Positions 10,673-22,040 of a DNA stretch of 64,000 nucleotides are shown piece after piece. Positions within the stretch are counted from its first letter, which is position 1. Every line of letters starts with the position of its first letter. The position numbers and the translations under genes are program-made. The notes under the pieces were generated by a model, which searched no databases, had not been told where the DNA came from, and saw only the letters and a program-made list of their open reading frames with translations. This stretch comes from Lunularia cruciata (Eukaryota > Streptophyta > Marchantiopsida > Lunulariales > Lunulariaceae), in contig OX419759.1 of the NCBI GenBank assembly GCA_948567375.1, forward strand, positions 101,303-165,302. Direction: 5' to 3'.

Positions 10673-11590
10673 ATGGCAGCAATACCGGATATTATCCTTG
10701 CAATGCAACAACAAATCAAGCATCTTACTCGATTGTTGGATGAACAAGACCAACAACGACAAGAACAGATAGAAAGAGCGCCAGTTCGAGATGGAGAAGA
10801 TTACATTTGATTTCCAAAACCCAAGGTGTTTGAAGGCAAGAATCTTCCAGGCACAGTGAAGAATTTTGTGTTTGACTGTGAACGTTACTTTGAAGCCACC
10901 AATCTTCAAGACGAGCGGAAACAAATTCTCTTGGCTTCTAGCCAATTGGATGGAGTGGCAAAACTTTGGTGGCGATTCCGAGTAGAAAGAGCTGAACGAC
11001 AAATTGTTAGACCAATTTTTACATGGGCAGAATTCAAGGATGCAATACTTGGTCGATTTCAGACTATAAATGCCACCCGAGCTGCATGAGATAAATTGGC
11101 GGAGTTGAGGCAGATTGGCTCAGTGAGAAGCTACATCACACAATTTCAGAATATTATCATGCAAATTCCAGATATCCAAGAAGGTGAAGTTCTGGATCGA
11201 TTTGTGCGAGGATTGAAGTCACGAACCAGATTGGAGGTGACCATGCAAGAGCCATAGAATGTAGAACAAGCCATGCAATTGGCTGAGCGTTTTGATTCCT
11301 TAGTTGCGACAACTTGGTCTTGACCTTGACCTACACAAAACCCACCAGTACCACGAGTGGAAGAACCGGTACCAATGGAGATTGATGCTATCCAACGAAG
11401 ACTACTTGGCACAGCAGATAGAGAAAGATTACGACAAAATGGAGGTTGTTTTTATTGTCGCCAGTTGGGGCATCACATTGCTGAATGTCCACTCAAGAAT
11501 GGACGACCTCGACAAGTTGCCCAAGTGGAGGTTGTGGAGCGGAATGATCAGGGAAACGAGGAATCCCAGTAGGAGATTTCGAGCCGCCTA
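10673..11590 (+). pseudogene. Family B gag
   Basis: Gag forms the virus-like particle. The frame starts at ATG 10673 with a coiled, Gln-rich N-terminus, then a retrotransposon gag core (FPKPKVFEGK near 10812, LDGVAKLWWRF near 10948-10980, FTWAEFKDAILGRF near 11018-11060, IQEGEVLDRFVRGL near 11177-11215). One CCHC knuckle, CFYCRQLGHHIAEC, lies near 11446-11487. Protease follows. Part of a fossil element. Confidence 0.85.
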
Positions 11591-11598
11591 CTGGGAGC

Positions 11599-12033
11599 TT
11601 GATTAGTTCCAATGGGATTGAAGGCTCGACCTATGCAAGTTTGCTTCACTTGCAAGGTATGATATCTAATCGGGGTTGTAGAATTTTGGTTGATTCTGGA
11701 AGTTCAGAGAATTGTATGTCTATGCAAGTAGCAAAGGAATTGGGTATTCCTATCAAGCCAGTGATTGGAAGTAGTTTGATGATGGCGAATGGTAGAAAGG
11801 GTTCTGCATTCCGCACCTTGCATCCTGTTACCTTCAAGATTGGGAAGGAGTATTTGGAGTGTATGAGGTTTGTAGTGGCACCTCTACACTATGATATCAT
11901 TCTGGATCTACCTTGGCTTGAATGTCATAAGGTTCAATTTGATTGGACCCGACACCAAATTCAAGTACAACACCAAGGTAGGAATTTCCGATTAGGTTGT
12001 CTGGCACCTCTGAGTAAGACACCTAAGAATAGT
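11599..12033 (+). pseudogene. Family B aspartic protease
   Basis: The stretch ILVDSGSSENCMS near 11682-11720 is the retropepsin D-S-G motif. A second hydrophobic block with YDIILDLPWLE near 11890-11920 matches the late part of the fold. It processes Gag-Pol. It lies between the gag knuckle and the three 60 bp repeats. Confidence 0.85.
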
Positions 12034-12213
12034 TAGTCCCAAGATGGGAAGTTTGTCGAGAAGGTAGCCATAGAGCGAATCTGGAAGGGAGATGAGTCCC
12101 AAGATGGGAAGTTTGCCAGGAAGGCAACCATGGAGCAAGCTTGGAAGAGAGATGAGTCCCTAGAAGGGAAGTTTGTTAATGAAGCAGCCATAGAGCAAGC
12201 TTTGGAGGAAGAT
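12034..12213 (+). repeat. Three 60 bp tandem repeats between PR and RT in family B
   Basis: The unit beginning AGTCCC(A/T)AGA(T/A)GGGAAG recurs at 12034, 12094 and 12154, a period of exactly 60 bp, encoding a 20-residue repeat of the type [15 protein letters not shown]. The minus-strand B copy has the corresponding array at 57160-57350. It probably forms a flexible charged linker in Gag-Pol. Confidence 0.8.
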
Positions 12214-12249
12214 AAGTCTGTATTCATAGTGTGGATCAAGCCGATTGCA

Positions 12250-13690
12250 CAAGAACAATCTGAGGAGGGCCAAGTGCCACATCAAGCGACGGTTGATCGG
12301 ATAGTTCAAGAGTTTGTAGATGTGTTTCCGGATGATCTGCCAAAGGGATTACCCTCTGATCGAGGTATGCCCTTCAAGATCAAGTTATTGCCAGGGAGTA
12401 CTCTAGTGAGTAGACCAATCTATCGGCTCTCACCAAAGGAGTTGGAGGAGTTGCGAACAACACTCACAGAGTTGTTGGAGAAGGATTTCATACGACATAG
12501 TACCTCTCCTTGGGAAGCACCGGTACTATTTGTTCCAAAGAAGGATGGAGGACTTCGTTTCTGTATTGATTACCGTGGGCTCAATAAGCAAACCGTGAAG
12601 AATGCATATCCCTTGCCTCGGATTGATGACTTGCTTGATCAATTAAGTGGAGCACGATACTTTTCCAAGCTAGATCTTCGTAGCGGCTATTGGCAAATTC
12701 CTATTGAAGGAGAGGACGTGAAAAAGACTGCCTTTCGTACAAGGTATGGACATTTTGAGTGGAGAGTTCTACCTTTCGGACTCACTAATGCTCCTGCAGT
12801 CTTCATGGATCAGATGCATTGGGTGTTGGAGGGGCTATTGGATCAGTCTGTGGTAGTGTTCTTAGATGATATCTTAATCTATAGTAGGACAGAGGCAGAA
12901 CACATGAATCATGTGCAAGAAGTCCTAAGACGACTACGACAGTGGAAATTTTACTGCAAGAAGTCAAAGTGTGCTTTTTGGCAAAAGGAGGTTACCTTCT
13001 TGGGTCATAAGATCTCATCAGAGGGGATCAAGATGGAAGAAGAGAAGATCAAGGCCATTACTGATTGGCCTACCCCGAAGGATGCTACCAAAGTACGAGC
13101 GTTCAACGGATTGGCCAGTTTTTACCGACGGTTCATCCACTATTATGCTCACGTGGCTGCACCATTGACTGACCTCTTGGGAAAGAACTCGAGCTTCCAA
13201 TGGACCACCAAGCATGAAGAAGCATTCCAAAAGTTAAAGCATATGGTGTCTTCAAGACCCATTCTTCAACCATATGATCCTCAACTACCTTGTGTGGTTG
13301 ATTTTGATGCTTCTAACTTTGCAATTGGAGCTGTGTTGCAACAAGAATTTCCAGATGGACTACATCCTATTGCCTTTGTGTCTCGCCGACTAAATACAGC
13401 TGAAAGAAATTACTCTGCTCGAGATCGGGAACAACTTGCAATGGTATATGCCACCAAGGTATGGAGGCATTATCTCTTGGGGAAACAAGTGATCATGCGA
13501 ACTGATCACAAGCCATTGTTGCAGACCTTACACCTAGAGTACATGAAGAGTCGACATCATCGATGGGAAGAGCAACTCCAATTGTTCGACATCAAACTTG
13601 AGTACAAACCAGGTCGGTTCCATGTCATCCCTGATGCTCTATCACGACGACCTGATTTGAAGTCTCTTCCTCTCATCGCGGCAGCAATTA
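12250..13690 (+). pseudogene. Family B reverse transcriptase and RNase H
   Basis: RT begins with the typical [16 protein letters not shown] region near 12400, has [17 protein letters not shown] near 12520-12570, and the palm motif [11 protein letters not shown] near 12853-12885. The connection contains KVTFLGH-type text near 13000. RNase H shows [16 protein letters not shown] near 13293-13340, [14 protein letters not shown] near 13411-13452 and a DHKPLLQTL block near 13504-13530, ending with an [12 protein letters not shown] block near 13618-13653. All are standard Ty3/gypsy signatures. Confidence 0.95.
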
Positions 13691-14950
13691 CTACGGCATC
13701 AATTGATCCCAAGATTCATAACGAGTTTCGGTTAGCCCTACAGCAAGATCCCTTCTTCCAAATGGTACACGGTCGTCTAACAGCACGCGACAAGGAGTAC
13801 AACACCTTCTCCTTCAAGGAAGGCCTTTTATTCCATGCAGACCAGATCTATGTTCCAACCAAAGGTGATTTTCGACTTGTGCGCCTTCAAGAAGCCCATG
13901 ATTTACCAATAGCTGGTCACATGGGAGTGGACAAGACCTTGGGCACCCTCCAATGCCAATGGTGGTGGCCCAACATGACACAAGATGTTCGAGACTTTGT
14001 CCAATCATGTGAGAGTTGCCAACGGAACAAGGCCAACAACCAGAAGCCGAGTGGACTCCTTCAACCACTCACCATTCCATCCGCTTGTTGGGAGCATGTG
14101 AGCTTGGATCTCATCACATCCTTGCCAAAGACAAAACAAGGACACACCGCAATTGTGGTGTTTGTGGATAAGCTTAGTAAGCAAATCCACTTGGCACCAA
14201 CTTGTGATACCGTGGATGCTCCAACCTTTAGCACAAATCTACTTCGACAATGTCTTCAAGCATCATGGGATGCCACGTGTACTCATCTCCGACCGTGATC
14301 CTCAATTTACCGGGAAGTTTTGGCAAGCACTCTTCCAAATACTCGGCACCAAGCTTGCTTTGTCCACGGCCTATCATCCTCAAACTGATGGACAAACCGA
14401 ACGGGCCAATCGTACATTGGAGGATATGTTGCGGGCATTTGTCAATGTCCACCATACCAACTGGGATGAATGTCTTGCAGCTGCAGAATTTGCCTACAAC
14501 AATTCCAAACAGGCAAGCACTGGATTTTCTCCCTTCTTTCTCAATTTTAGCCAAGATCCGCTTGTTCCAGATTCTCTTCTTGCTCCCCCTCCCTCTCAGG
14601 TTCCTCATACTTCTACATTCTTGACCACTATATCCCAATCTCTCCAACAAGCCAAATCTCACCTCCTTGTTGCTCAGAATTGCCAAAAACAATATGCAGA
14701 CCATCATCGTCGTGATCTCACCTTTGAAGTTGGTGATAAAGTCATGCTATCCTCTAGTAACCTCCCTCTCCCACTTGATACCCAAGTTCGTAAACTTGCT
14801 CCTAATTGGATAGGACCCTTTGATATCACCCACATTATCTCTCCTGTTGCTTATTGTCTTGCCTTACCTTGTCACATGCGTATCCATCATGTCTTTCATA
14901 TTTCCAAGTTGAAACCCTTTGTTCCTAACCCTTCTTCCTTTTCCTCTTGA
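13691..14950 (+). pseudogene. Family B integrase
   Basis: The HHCC zinc domain is visible: [15 protein letters not shown] near 13898-13942, and CESCQRNK near 14009-14032. The core has [11 protein letters not shown] (first Asp), [14 protein letters not shown] (second Asp, near 14282-14325) and HPQTDGQTERANRTLE (Glu, near 14370-14420). The C-terminal GPF/Y-like segment is LAPNWIGPFDI near 14795-14828. It joins the cDNA to the host; a chromodomain follows. Confidence 0.9.
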
Positions 14951-14984
14951 GTCCAACCTCCCCCTCTTCTTGTCCCTATCAATG

Positions 14985-15145
14985 ATCATGAGGAGTACGA
15001 AGTTGATCGTATCCTTGCGCGTCGCTATATTCAACGAGGCCGTCACCAACATACGGAGTACAAGGTCCTTTGGAAAGGGTATCCCCTTCATGATGCTACA
15101 TGGGAACCTCTTTCTCACCTCCAGAATGCACAGATGGCCATCAAG
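14985..15145 (+). pseudogene. Chromodomain of family B pol
   Basis: Translation gives EYEVDRILARRY, a polar loop, EYKVLWKGYP, then ATWEPLSHL: the classic chromodomain pattern with the aromatic residues (Y, W, W) in place. In chromoviruses this module follows integrase and binds methylated histone H3 to guide integration. Confidence 0.9.
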
Positions 15146-15183
15146 GAATTCGAAGCTTCACTGGCAACGAGGACGTCACCAAC

Positions 15184-15199
15184 TAGCGGCGGGGGAATA
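15184..15199 (+). other. Polypurine tract of family B
   Basis: AGCGGCGGGGGAATAT lies directly before the 3' LTR. It is the plus-strand primer. The minus-strand copy has the complement at 45425-45440. Confidence 0.8.
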
Positions 15200-15621
15200 T
15201 GTAACAATATGGAGTTTAGTGACGAAGTTAGTCGGGCTTATGAAGTAGAGAATAAGACAAAATAGCCTAGAATATTCTAGAAGCATCTAAGAAGCTTCTT
15301 AGGAAGCTTCCCAACTAGTTAACTTGCGCCCTAAGCAGGTAGCTTCTAGAAGGAAGCTTCTAGAAGCTTCTAACTAGCTTAGCTTGCACGCCAAGTAGGC
15401 GGCTTCTAGAAGGAAGCTTCTTGAGAAGCTTCCTAGTTAACTTGGCTTGCACTCCAAGAAAGCGGCTCAAGGAAACTTCTTGAGAAGCTTCAAGGGTCTT
15501 GTATGCTACCTATAAATACCAAGGCCGAAGCTCATGCTAGGATTCGGAGTTTTCCCTCATTCAAGTGTCCCAATATGAGCTTCCATTCTCCTATTTCTCT
15601 CCTCGGTTTTGGTCTTTTACA
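15200..15621 (+). repeat. Family B 3' LTR
   Basis: It is 422 bp, identical to the 5' LTR except for three transitions. It carries the same GAA/TTC arrays and TATA box, and is followed by the target duplication TCATC. Confidence 0.95.
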
Positions 15622-15626
15622 TCATC

Positions 15627-17592
15627 CTTCACTTCAGGATGATCTTTCTTCAGCTTTGCCTTTTGTTTCTACAACTGCAATAGCAACAAACATAAAATTT
15701 TTAGCAAGTACACTATTTCACCAACAACCTCCACTTTGTCATTGTCTTTGTACTCAACTTCAACATCCTCTTCTTCTAGTGGTGCCTTACCCCAAAGTCT
15801 TGATCTTCTCACCTTTACAGTAACTTCTTTTGAGCTTTCTTCGTCTTCATCAACTTTAATCACTTTGCTTGGTCCTGTAGGTGCAAGTTGTAGACTTATC
15901 TTTGATCTTGTCCCTTGCTGGAATACCACTCTTGGCTCTTCTTCTCTGTGTTCTTCTATCTCAACCGCTGGCAATTCCAAATAGGGAATGTCTCCACCTT
16001 CCATATGATCAATTGCCGCATGGAATTCCCGATCTTCTTCCTCAGCCTTTTTCTCCACCATCTGCTCAACTTTGGGTGCTCCATCACTCTCATTGCTAGA
16101 CTCTCCACTCTGCAAGGTGATTTTTGCCTCTTCCCCTTCCTCTGAGTTTTTTGACTTATGCTCGGGTTCTCCTTCTTACTCTTCTCTTGATGACGGGTCC
16201 TGTAGTACTACTTTGTACTTTGGGTCTAATCTTCTTGTGTTCCATGGATGCATTGGTGATACCATTTGTTCAGGTTGGTTCCACTTCTTCAACTTTGGAA
16301 TGGTCACCACCACTTTCTTTTTCTGTCCCATCTTGGCAAAGTGGTCATCGCTACCTCTAATCTGCCAGATGTACTGTTGCTCTTTTGCATCAGCTTCTCT
16401 CTACAAATCTGGGTGAAAATGAGAGATCATATGTAGTTTCCTTGCTCAACTCAAAAAATTCAACCCAAGGTAGCCATGTGTTGCAAATGGTATGAAATAA
16501 TGAGGTGACAATTTGTCTATCTAGTTCCAAATCATTTGCCTTGTTCACTGGTGAAAACACTTTGCCCAATTCAACAGTTCTCCTACAAACATTTGATGAA
16601 AGAACACCGCATGGTGCTTCATTACATAAGAGGTTCTCTTGGGCTTGAAGATCACCATCACCCCTTCTAACAATACTTCACCTTATTGGGTGCCAGTATG
16701 TTTCCGCCTTGTAGCCATTCTTCATACATGAAGCACTAAAGTAATTGTGCATTTTTGTAGTCTCTTTTGCAGACTCTCCCTTCCCATAAAATGTGGCTCT
16801 AGACTCCTCACCAGCCTCCTTCCCTAGGACTAATCCCCAATCTAACTCTGTCCATTGAGCTAGATTGCCTCTCTTTCCTGCTTCCTCAAGACGAGCTTCA
16901 CAATTACTTGTAGCTATTTCTACCATGAAACTTGGAAAACTCAAGTTCCAATATGAGGCTAGAAAGATGATACAAAGTCTACTCAAGACTTCAATCCTTG
17001 CTAAAACATCTAATCTTTGAACCACAAGATTGCTCACTATGAGTGAATGACTCTTCTTCCCACCCCTCATTGGCATCATGTGATCTCTAACTCTAGGCCG
17101 TTGGGAAAATATTCCCTTGCTTGGATGCAAAATCCTCACTCCCTAAGGATTCTTGAAATTAAACTCTTGGTTGGCTTTGTGATACGCATTCCCTTGGGAC
17201 AATTACTCAGTGGCACATGATACTTGCATGCTATTTCAAAAATTCCTCAACAAAGTCTTAACCTTATAGTGTTACAATGTGTTGTCATTCCTCAATCACT
17301 ATCAGTTTTATCTCACTCACAACTTAGTTATTTTCTTGATTGGCAAGCCCAAAGGAAAGTTGTTATTGTATCTTTGCATTAGGTTTATCACCCCAAGGCA
17401 AAGTTTCCTTACTTTGGTTTAACACCTAACAAATCTGATACGAGTTGTCCTTCTCTTGACATGAAGTAAGCTTCTTTAAGTCTAACCCAAAGACAATTTT
17501 TTTCTTTCTTTGCCCATTTGGTTCCAATTCAATTGCAGCCATACACTTGTTTTTTAAACATGATAAACCCAAAAAATCTAGGTACCATAGTC
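15627..17592 (-). repeat. Family C LTR (minus strand), right part with LTR start
   Basis: It continues the LTR split by family B. The minus strand encodes the U3 coding-like region: an acidic part (15669-16115) and the part with LDVLARIEVLSRL and FPSFMVEIA and KRGNLAQWTELDW (16678-17139). The LTR start, in the form TGGTACCTAGATTTTTTGGG, lies near 17592 on the minus strand and resembles the start at 60571. No polypurine tract is visible beyond it, so the join at 17593 is a rearrangement. Confidence 0.65.
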
Positions 17593-20100
17593 ATATGGTG
17601 CATGTGTAATTGTAGATTGGTACCAACACAAAATGAAGTATGAAGATACAAAAGTAGCAAGCCAAAAGATGTGTAGAATGTCCTTGAAGAAGATCCTTCA
17701 CTTGGGAGAAACTAAATCTTTTGGTGAAGGTTTCACCAAAGAATCTTTAGGCAAATCATCAAATACATATTTGGATGACATTGAGGTGAATTAACTCAAG
17801 TGTTACAAAGTTGAAGTTATAGAGAAGGTTTGATGCTTAGTTGAAGAAGTAAAACCAACAAGCAATTGAAAAACTCTACACTCTTAGAAGTAAGCCATGT
17901 CAAGCTTGTGGAATGCATAATTAATCCCAATGATTGGCAATATGTAGTTATAGTAAAAGAGAAGATTTTAAAGATATCCAAGCATATCTCTTTAGCAAAA
18001 TATGAAGGTATATTTAGTTATTTGATGAAAATCAGCATTTCTTTGCATAGAAGATAAAAAATATGCCAATTATTCCTTGACCATATGGGAAACTTCACAT
18101 TGATCTAGTAGGGGGAGCAAAACCTATTTTTTAGAGACAATATAGATTGTATCCAAAGTACTCACTTTTGGTAAAAAGTGAAAGTATCTTTGAAATGATA
18201 TAATTTTTTTAATTCTCAATAGCAAATGGATTTCTCCAATAGTCATCATACCCAAGAAAAAGATAAGTACAATTTGCATCTGTCAAATTTAGGAAAAAAT
18301 TTAGTGACCAAGAAAGATCATCACCCTTTGCCTTTTACGGATGCTATTCTTGACCAAGTTGCCAAACGTGCCTACTATAGTTTCTTAGGTGGGATTTTTG
18401 GATACCATCAAGGATCTATTTTTGAAGAAGAGAAAGACATGACCAACTTCAAAGAAAATTGGGGGACTTACCCTTAACAAATATCTTTTGGTTTAAGCAA
18501 CACACTTGACACTTTTCAACAAATGATGAATGGAATATTCAAAGACTTGTCAAATTTTTTTGGAGATTTTCATCGACAACACTTGTATCTTTGACTAAGA
18601 GAAGACCTTTTTCACTTCTTTAGCAACATTTTTTGGATGCCATAACATAAGGTTATCCCTATATTTAGAGAAATGTTTCTTTGTATGACCAAGGGAATCT
18701 TGTTGGAGCATTGTTTTGGGCAGGGGTATTGAGGTGGATGTTGGAAAAGTGAAAATTATCAATTCCTATTTGAAGCTCCAAAAAACGTAACAGAGATTCA
18801 TGCCTTTCTTAGCCATGTTCATTGAAAAATATTCATTAAAAATTATGCTATATTGGTGGCATCTCTTACAAAGTTGCTTAAAAAGGCCAATGAGTATTTG
18901 TGGATGAAAGACCAAGATGATGGCTTTGCTATGTTGAAACCAAGTTGTTGGAAGCACCAATTATGCATGTTGCTGATTGGGGACAAAAAATTCATGTATA
19001 CATGGATAATTTGTGAATGGCTATGGGGGTAGTAGCCAAAAGCACAACAATAAAAAAAATTATCCTATATACTTCACCAATAGGTAGTTGTTAGTTCCAA
19101 AAAAGAATAAGTCAATAATATTAAGAGAGGCATTAGGCATGGTTTAGGGTAAGGATTTCAGTATTAACTCCTTGGATATGAATTTATGTTTCATACCAAC
19201 CATTACATGTTGCAACACTTAGCAAAGAAAGGAAAGCAAACCTATCAGGTGTGATAGCATGCTAGATCTTACTTCTACAAGAATATGCTTATATTGTGCA
19301 AGTGTGGATGGGAGCTCATCATAGTAACATTGACCTTCTCTAAAGAATAGAAACCAAAAAGTAATACAAATATCTAAAGGGAAATTTTCTTGATGAGGAA
19401 TTGTTCTAATAGACAACATCCCAAAGGACAAGGTACTTGGACAAATATCACTACCTTTGTACCTTGTAATTTCCAAAAGATATGGATCCAAAGCTATGAG
19501 CTGCTTTCATTTATAATGGGATTGAACTTGCTACAGAGCAACATCTTATTTAAGATGGGTGCCAAAAAATTCCTATGATATCAAAGGGTTAATTTAGTCA
19601 TTACATGTACAAGCTTCAAGCAACCATTATACACTTACAAACACTATGAAGAAATCTTAACAATTGTTGGTTGATGTGGTATAGAGACATGGACAAGTAC
19701 ATCAAGAATGTAAAGCATAACAATGGATTGAAAAACAAACACCTTCTGCTCCATGGTCATTGCGACCAATTTTTCCATTAGTTCCTTTTAAAAAATGGGG
19801 AATTGACTTTGTGAGGACAATTCAACTTGCTACAAAGACCACAAAAGAGATGTATATCTTGATATCTTGATATGTTAGAGAAAAATATGAAAGTTATATG
19901 AAAGATATAAAAGGGTATATCTTGAGAGACTATTGCACAAAGATGGTCAAAGCATAAGGATTCCAAAAGAATGATGCAAAATGAGTTGTAGAATTCTTTT
20001 TCTATGACATCATTGTATATTATAGGTTTCCTTTGGAATTGGTGAGCATGATTATTCTCATTCTTGAGCATAATCATTACTACACATTCATAACTTGGAA
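17593..20100 (+). pseudogene. Family C pol remnant (RT, RNase H and integrase)
   Basis: The decayed Ty3/gypsy pol is of Tat/Athila-like type. Around 18320-18480 the text HPLPFTDAILDQVA and YYSFLGGIFGYHQ is the RT fingers-palm region, and FGLSNTLDTFQQMMNGIFKD follows near 18490-18550. An integrase-core-like GIDFVRTIQLATK occurs near 19797-19838. The upstream part (17593-18200) is Lys-rich with no clear domain. Broken in many places, so this is among the oldest pieces in the window. Confidence 0.6.
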
Positions 20101-21651
20101 ATGGGCTCTCAAAAGTTCAAAAGAATGGGGAAAAATGTATTTTCTTTTATAAAGGTAACTACTTTAAGCAAGAATGGTCAATCCCAAGTACATAGATTAA
20201 CTCTTACAGCCAAAACCAGCAATAGCTCAGTCCATGTATCCAATGATTATGTTGAGTAAGTGAATTTGCTTACAAATATTAATTATCTAAATTAAAGTTC
20301 TCCCATTCTCCCATTCATAAAAATCAATAATAAAAGCATCAGTTGACCCCTATTCAAGGGTACAAGCTCTCTTATATACAAATGTCTAACCCAAAAAGAA
20401 ATTCTATCCCTCCTAACAACAATCTACTTGTGGCCACCATCTCCTTTGCCTACCACCATAATAAATGCCCTATGGCTCCTATCTATATGTTCTCTTTTTA
20501 CTTAATTTACATTCCTTGACATAGTCAGAATGAAGCCATATCTTTAATTACTACTTGTTGCTTACTACTATGAGTTCACATAGGATCAAATCCTACACTC
20601 TAACAAGTTAGCCTATAGTTAACTTTTCCTATACATTCTATAGGATGTTAGGATCCCACAATGCATCTTCATCCTGCATGCAAATGATAGTTGCCACTTT
20701 CAAACTTTAGCCTTTTTGTGCCTCTTCATTGCCCTTTCCCAAGTCCTTTCACTATAGACAAGCCTCCTAGTGCTACCTCTTCTTCTTGCCCTTATTTTCC
20801 CAAGGAAAGAATTTGTTCCACATTAAATAGTACATTCCTATCCAATCTCTCTCTTGGTAGTCATTGAATTATGAAATCCACATGTGCTAACTCTAGAGTC
20901 CTTCTAGGCAACATCACCACATGTTGGCTTATGCAAGAGATACATGAAAACTATTTTTTTGATCTCTTGGTGGACAAGGATGAAGTACTATCCTCTTTGA
21001 CATCACCTAAAGCATCTAGTGTTACATATGCGTTGTGAATTTGTAATACATAACCATTCAAAAAAGTATGGGATCCCTAGTTGGGCACCATTGCAACCAA
21101 CAATTTCTAGCATTTCTATGGTATTCCAAACTCCTATTAGACATCTTCCTATAATTGGCCAACTATGTGTGTTGCATCTTCCTATATGTTAGATGGCGGA
21201 TTGTGTTTGACTAAGGTACTTTAAGGTCCAACCTTTCCTTGATGTGTTCCTTTTAAACCTTTAGGAATAGAATCCAATGGTGCAAGAAGACTTGCTCCTT
21301 CCATATCTACCACTATAGCAATAGTTGGTATAGGACCTTGGATACTCGATGATAACCAACATATTAAGGTGTTTATGGGGACCATTATTTTTGCATGGGC
21401 CTGAAAATAGACATCTATAGGTGGAATGTTATTGTGTCTAAGTACATAATGGAAATCATCATGTATGGTTACTAGAATTTGGGGATCCCTTACTTGGATT
21501 TTCCAATTTGGGCAATATTATATTGGAAGTCCTTTGACTATGGGCTTTATTCTTCTCAAAGATATATCCAATAGCCACATCACCATTAGAGTCATTCTCA
21601 TCTTAATAGATGTTTGAGTCATATCCCTTGTTTTGGCATTTGATCATGCAC
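20101..21651. other. Mostly unassigned, AT-rich region
   Basis: Apart from an LTR-like segment at 20250-20605, I recognise nothing here. The minus strand of about 20900-21450 has open stretches with no known domain. No host exon structure is evident. It may be the remains of another LTR element. Confidence 0.4.
20250..20605 (-). repeat. Possible solo LTR of an unassigned family
   Basis: On the minus strand the segment runs from TGTTAGAGTGTAGGATTTG to CTTACTCAACA (356 bp, TG...CA ends) with a TATA-like TTGTATATAAGAG. Flanking five-mers GATTA and AGTTA are not identical, so an exact target duplication is not shown. It has the size and shape of a copia-type LTR, but there is no second copy in the window. 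Confidence 0.35.
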
Positions 21652-22040
21652 GCACTGTGGTGCCCACATTTTTTGTTTTTTTTGTTTATTAGCATTTGGA
21701 GAAGAAGTAAGCAAAGAAAGCTGAATTGCAAAAGAAGGAATGGACAGGAGTGCCTTCGGAGGAAATCCAAAGAAGTAGACTTCGGATCCAATGATAGAGG
21801 TACTTAGGAGAGGAGTACAAAGAAAGAAGTCCAAAGAGCATCATCTTCGGATCAGAAAGCAAGGTCCGATATAAAGACCATCTAAACTTAGAAAGTGGCA
21901 AGAAAATACACTTCAAGAAATGGCAGAGGCAGAAGAAGCATGTCTTGATAGTGACAAGACAACAACATGCAGAAGAAGAGGAAGTCAATTTTGAAACCGA
22001 CTAAAGAATAATTACAATTTGGGGTAATATAAAATTACGA

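Larger units (their letters stand above)
9980..15621 (+). mobile_element. Family B chromovirus (Ty3/gypsy), young copy
   Basis: The 5642 bp LTR retrotransposon has 422 bp LTRs (9980-10401, 15200-15621), a tRNA-Met-type primer site, gag with CCHC knuckle, protease, RT, RNase H, integrase, chromodomain, polypurine tract and a perfect TCATC target duplication. The two LTRs differ at only 3 of 422 sites, all transitions, so the insertion is recent compared with everything around it. It looks almost whole with a handful of breaks. It inserted into a minus-strand family C LTR. The chromodomain places it with the chromoviruses. Confidence 0.95.

Noticed and set aside
20250-20605. Firm call of a copia element
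   Set aside because: There is no second LTR, no clear target duplication and no coding region in the window; kept only as a low-confidence LTR-like segment.
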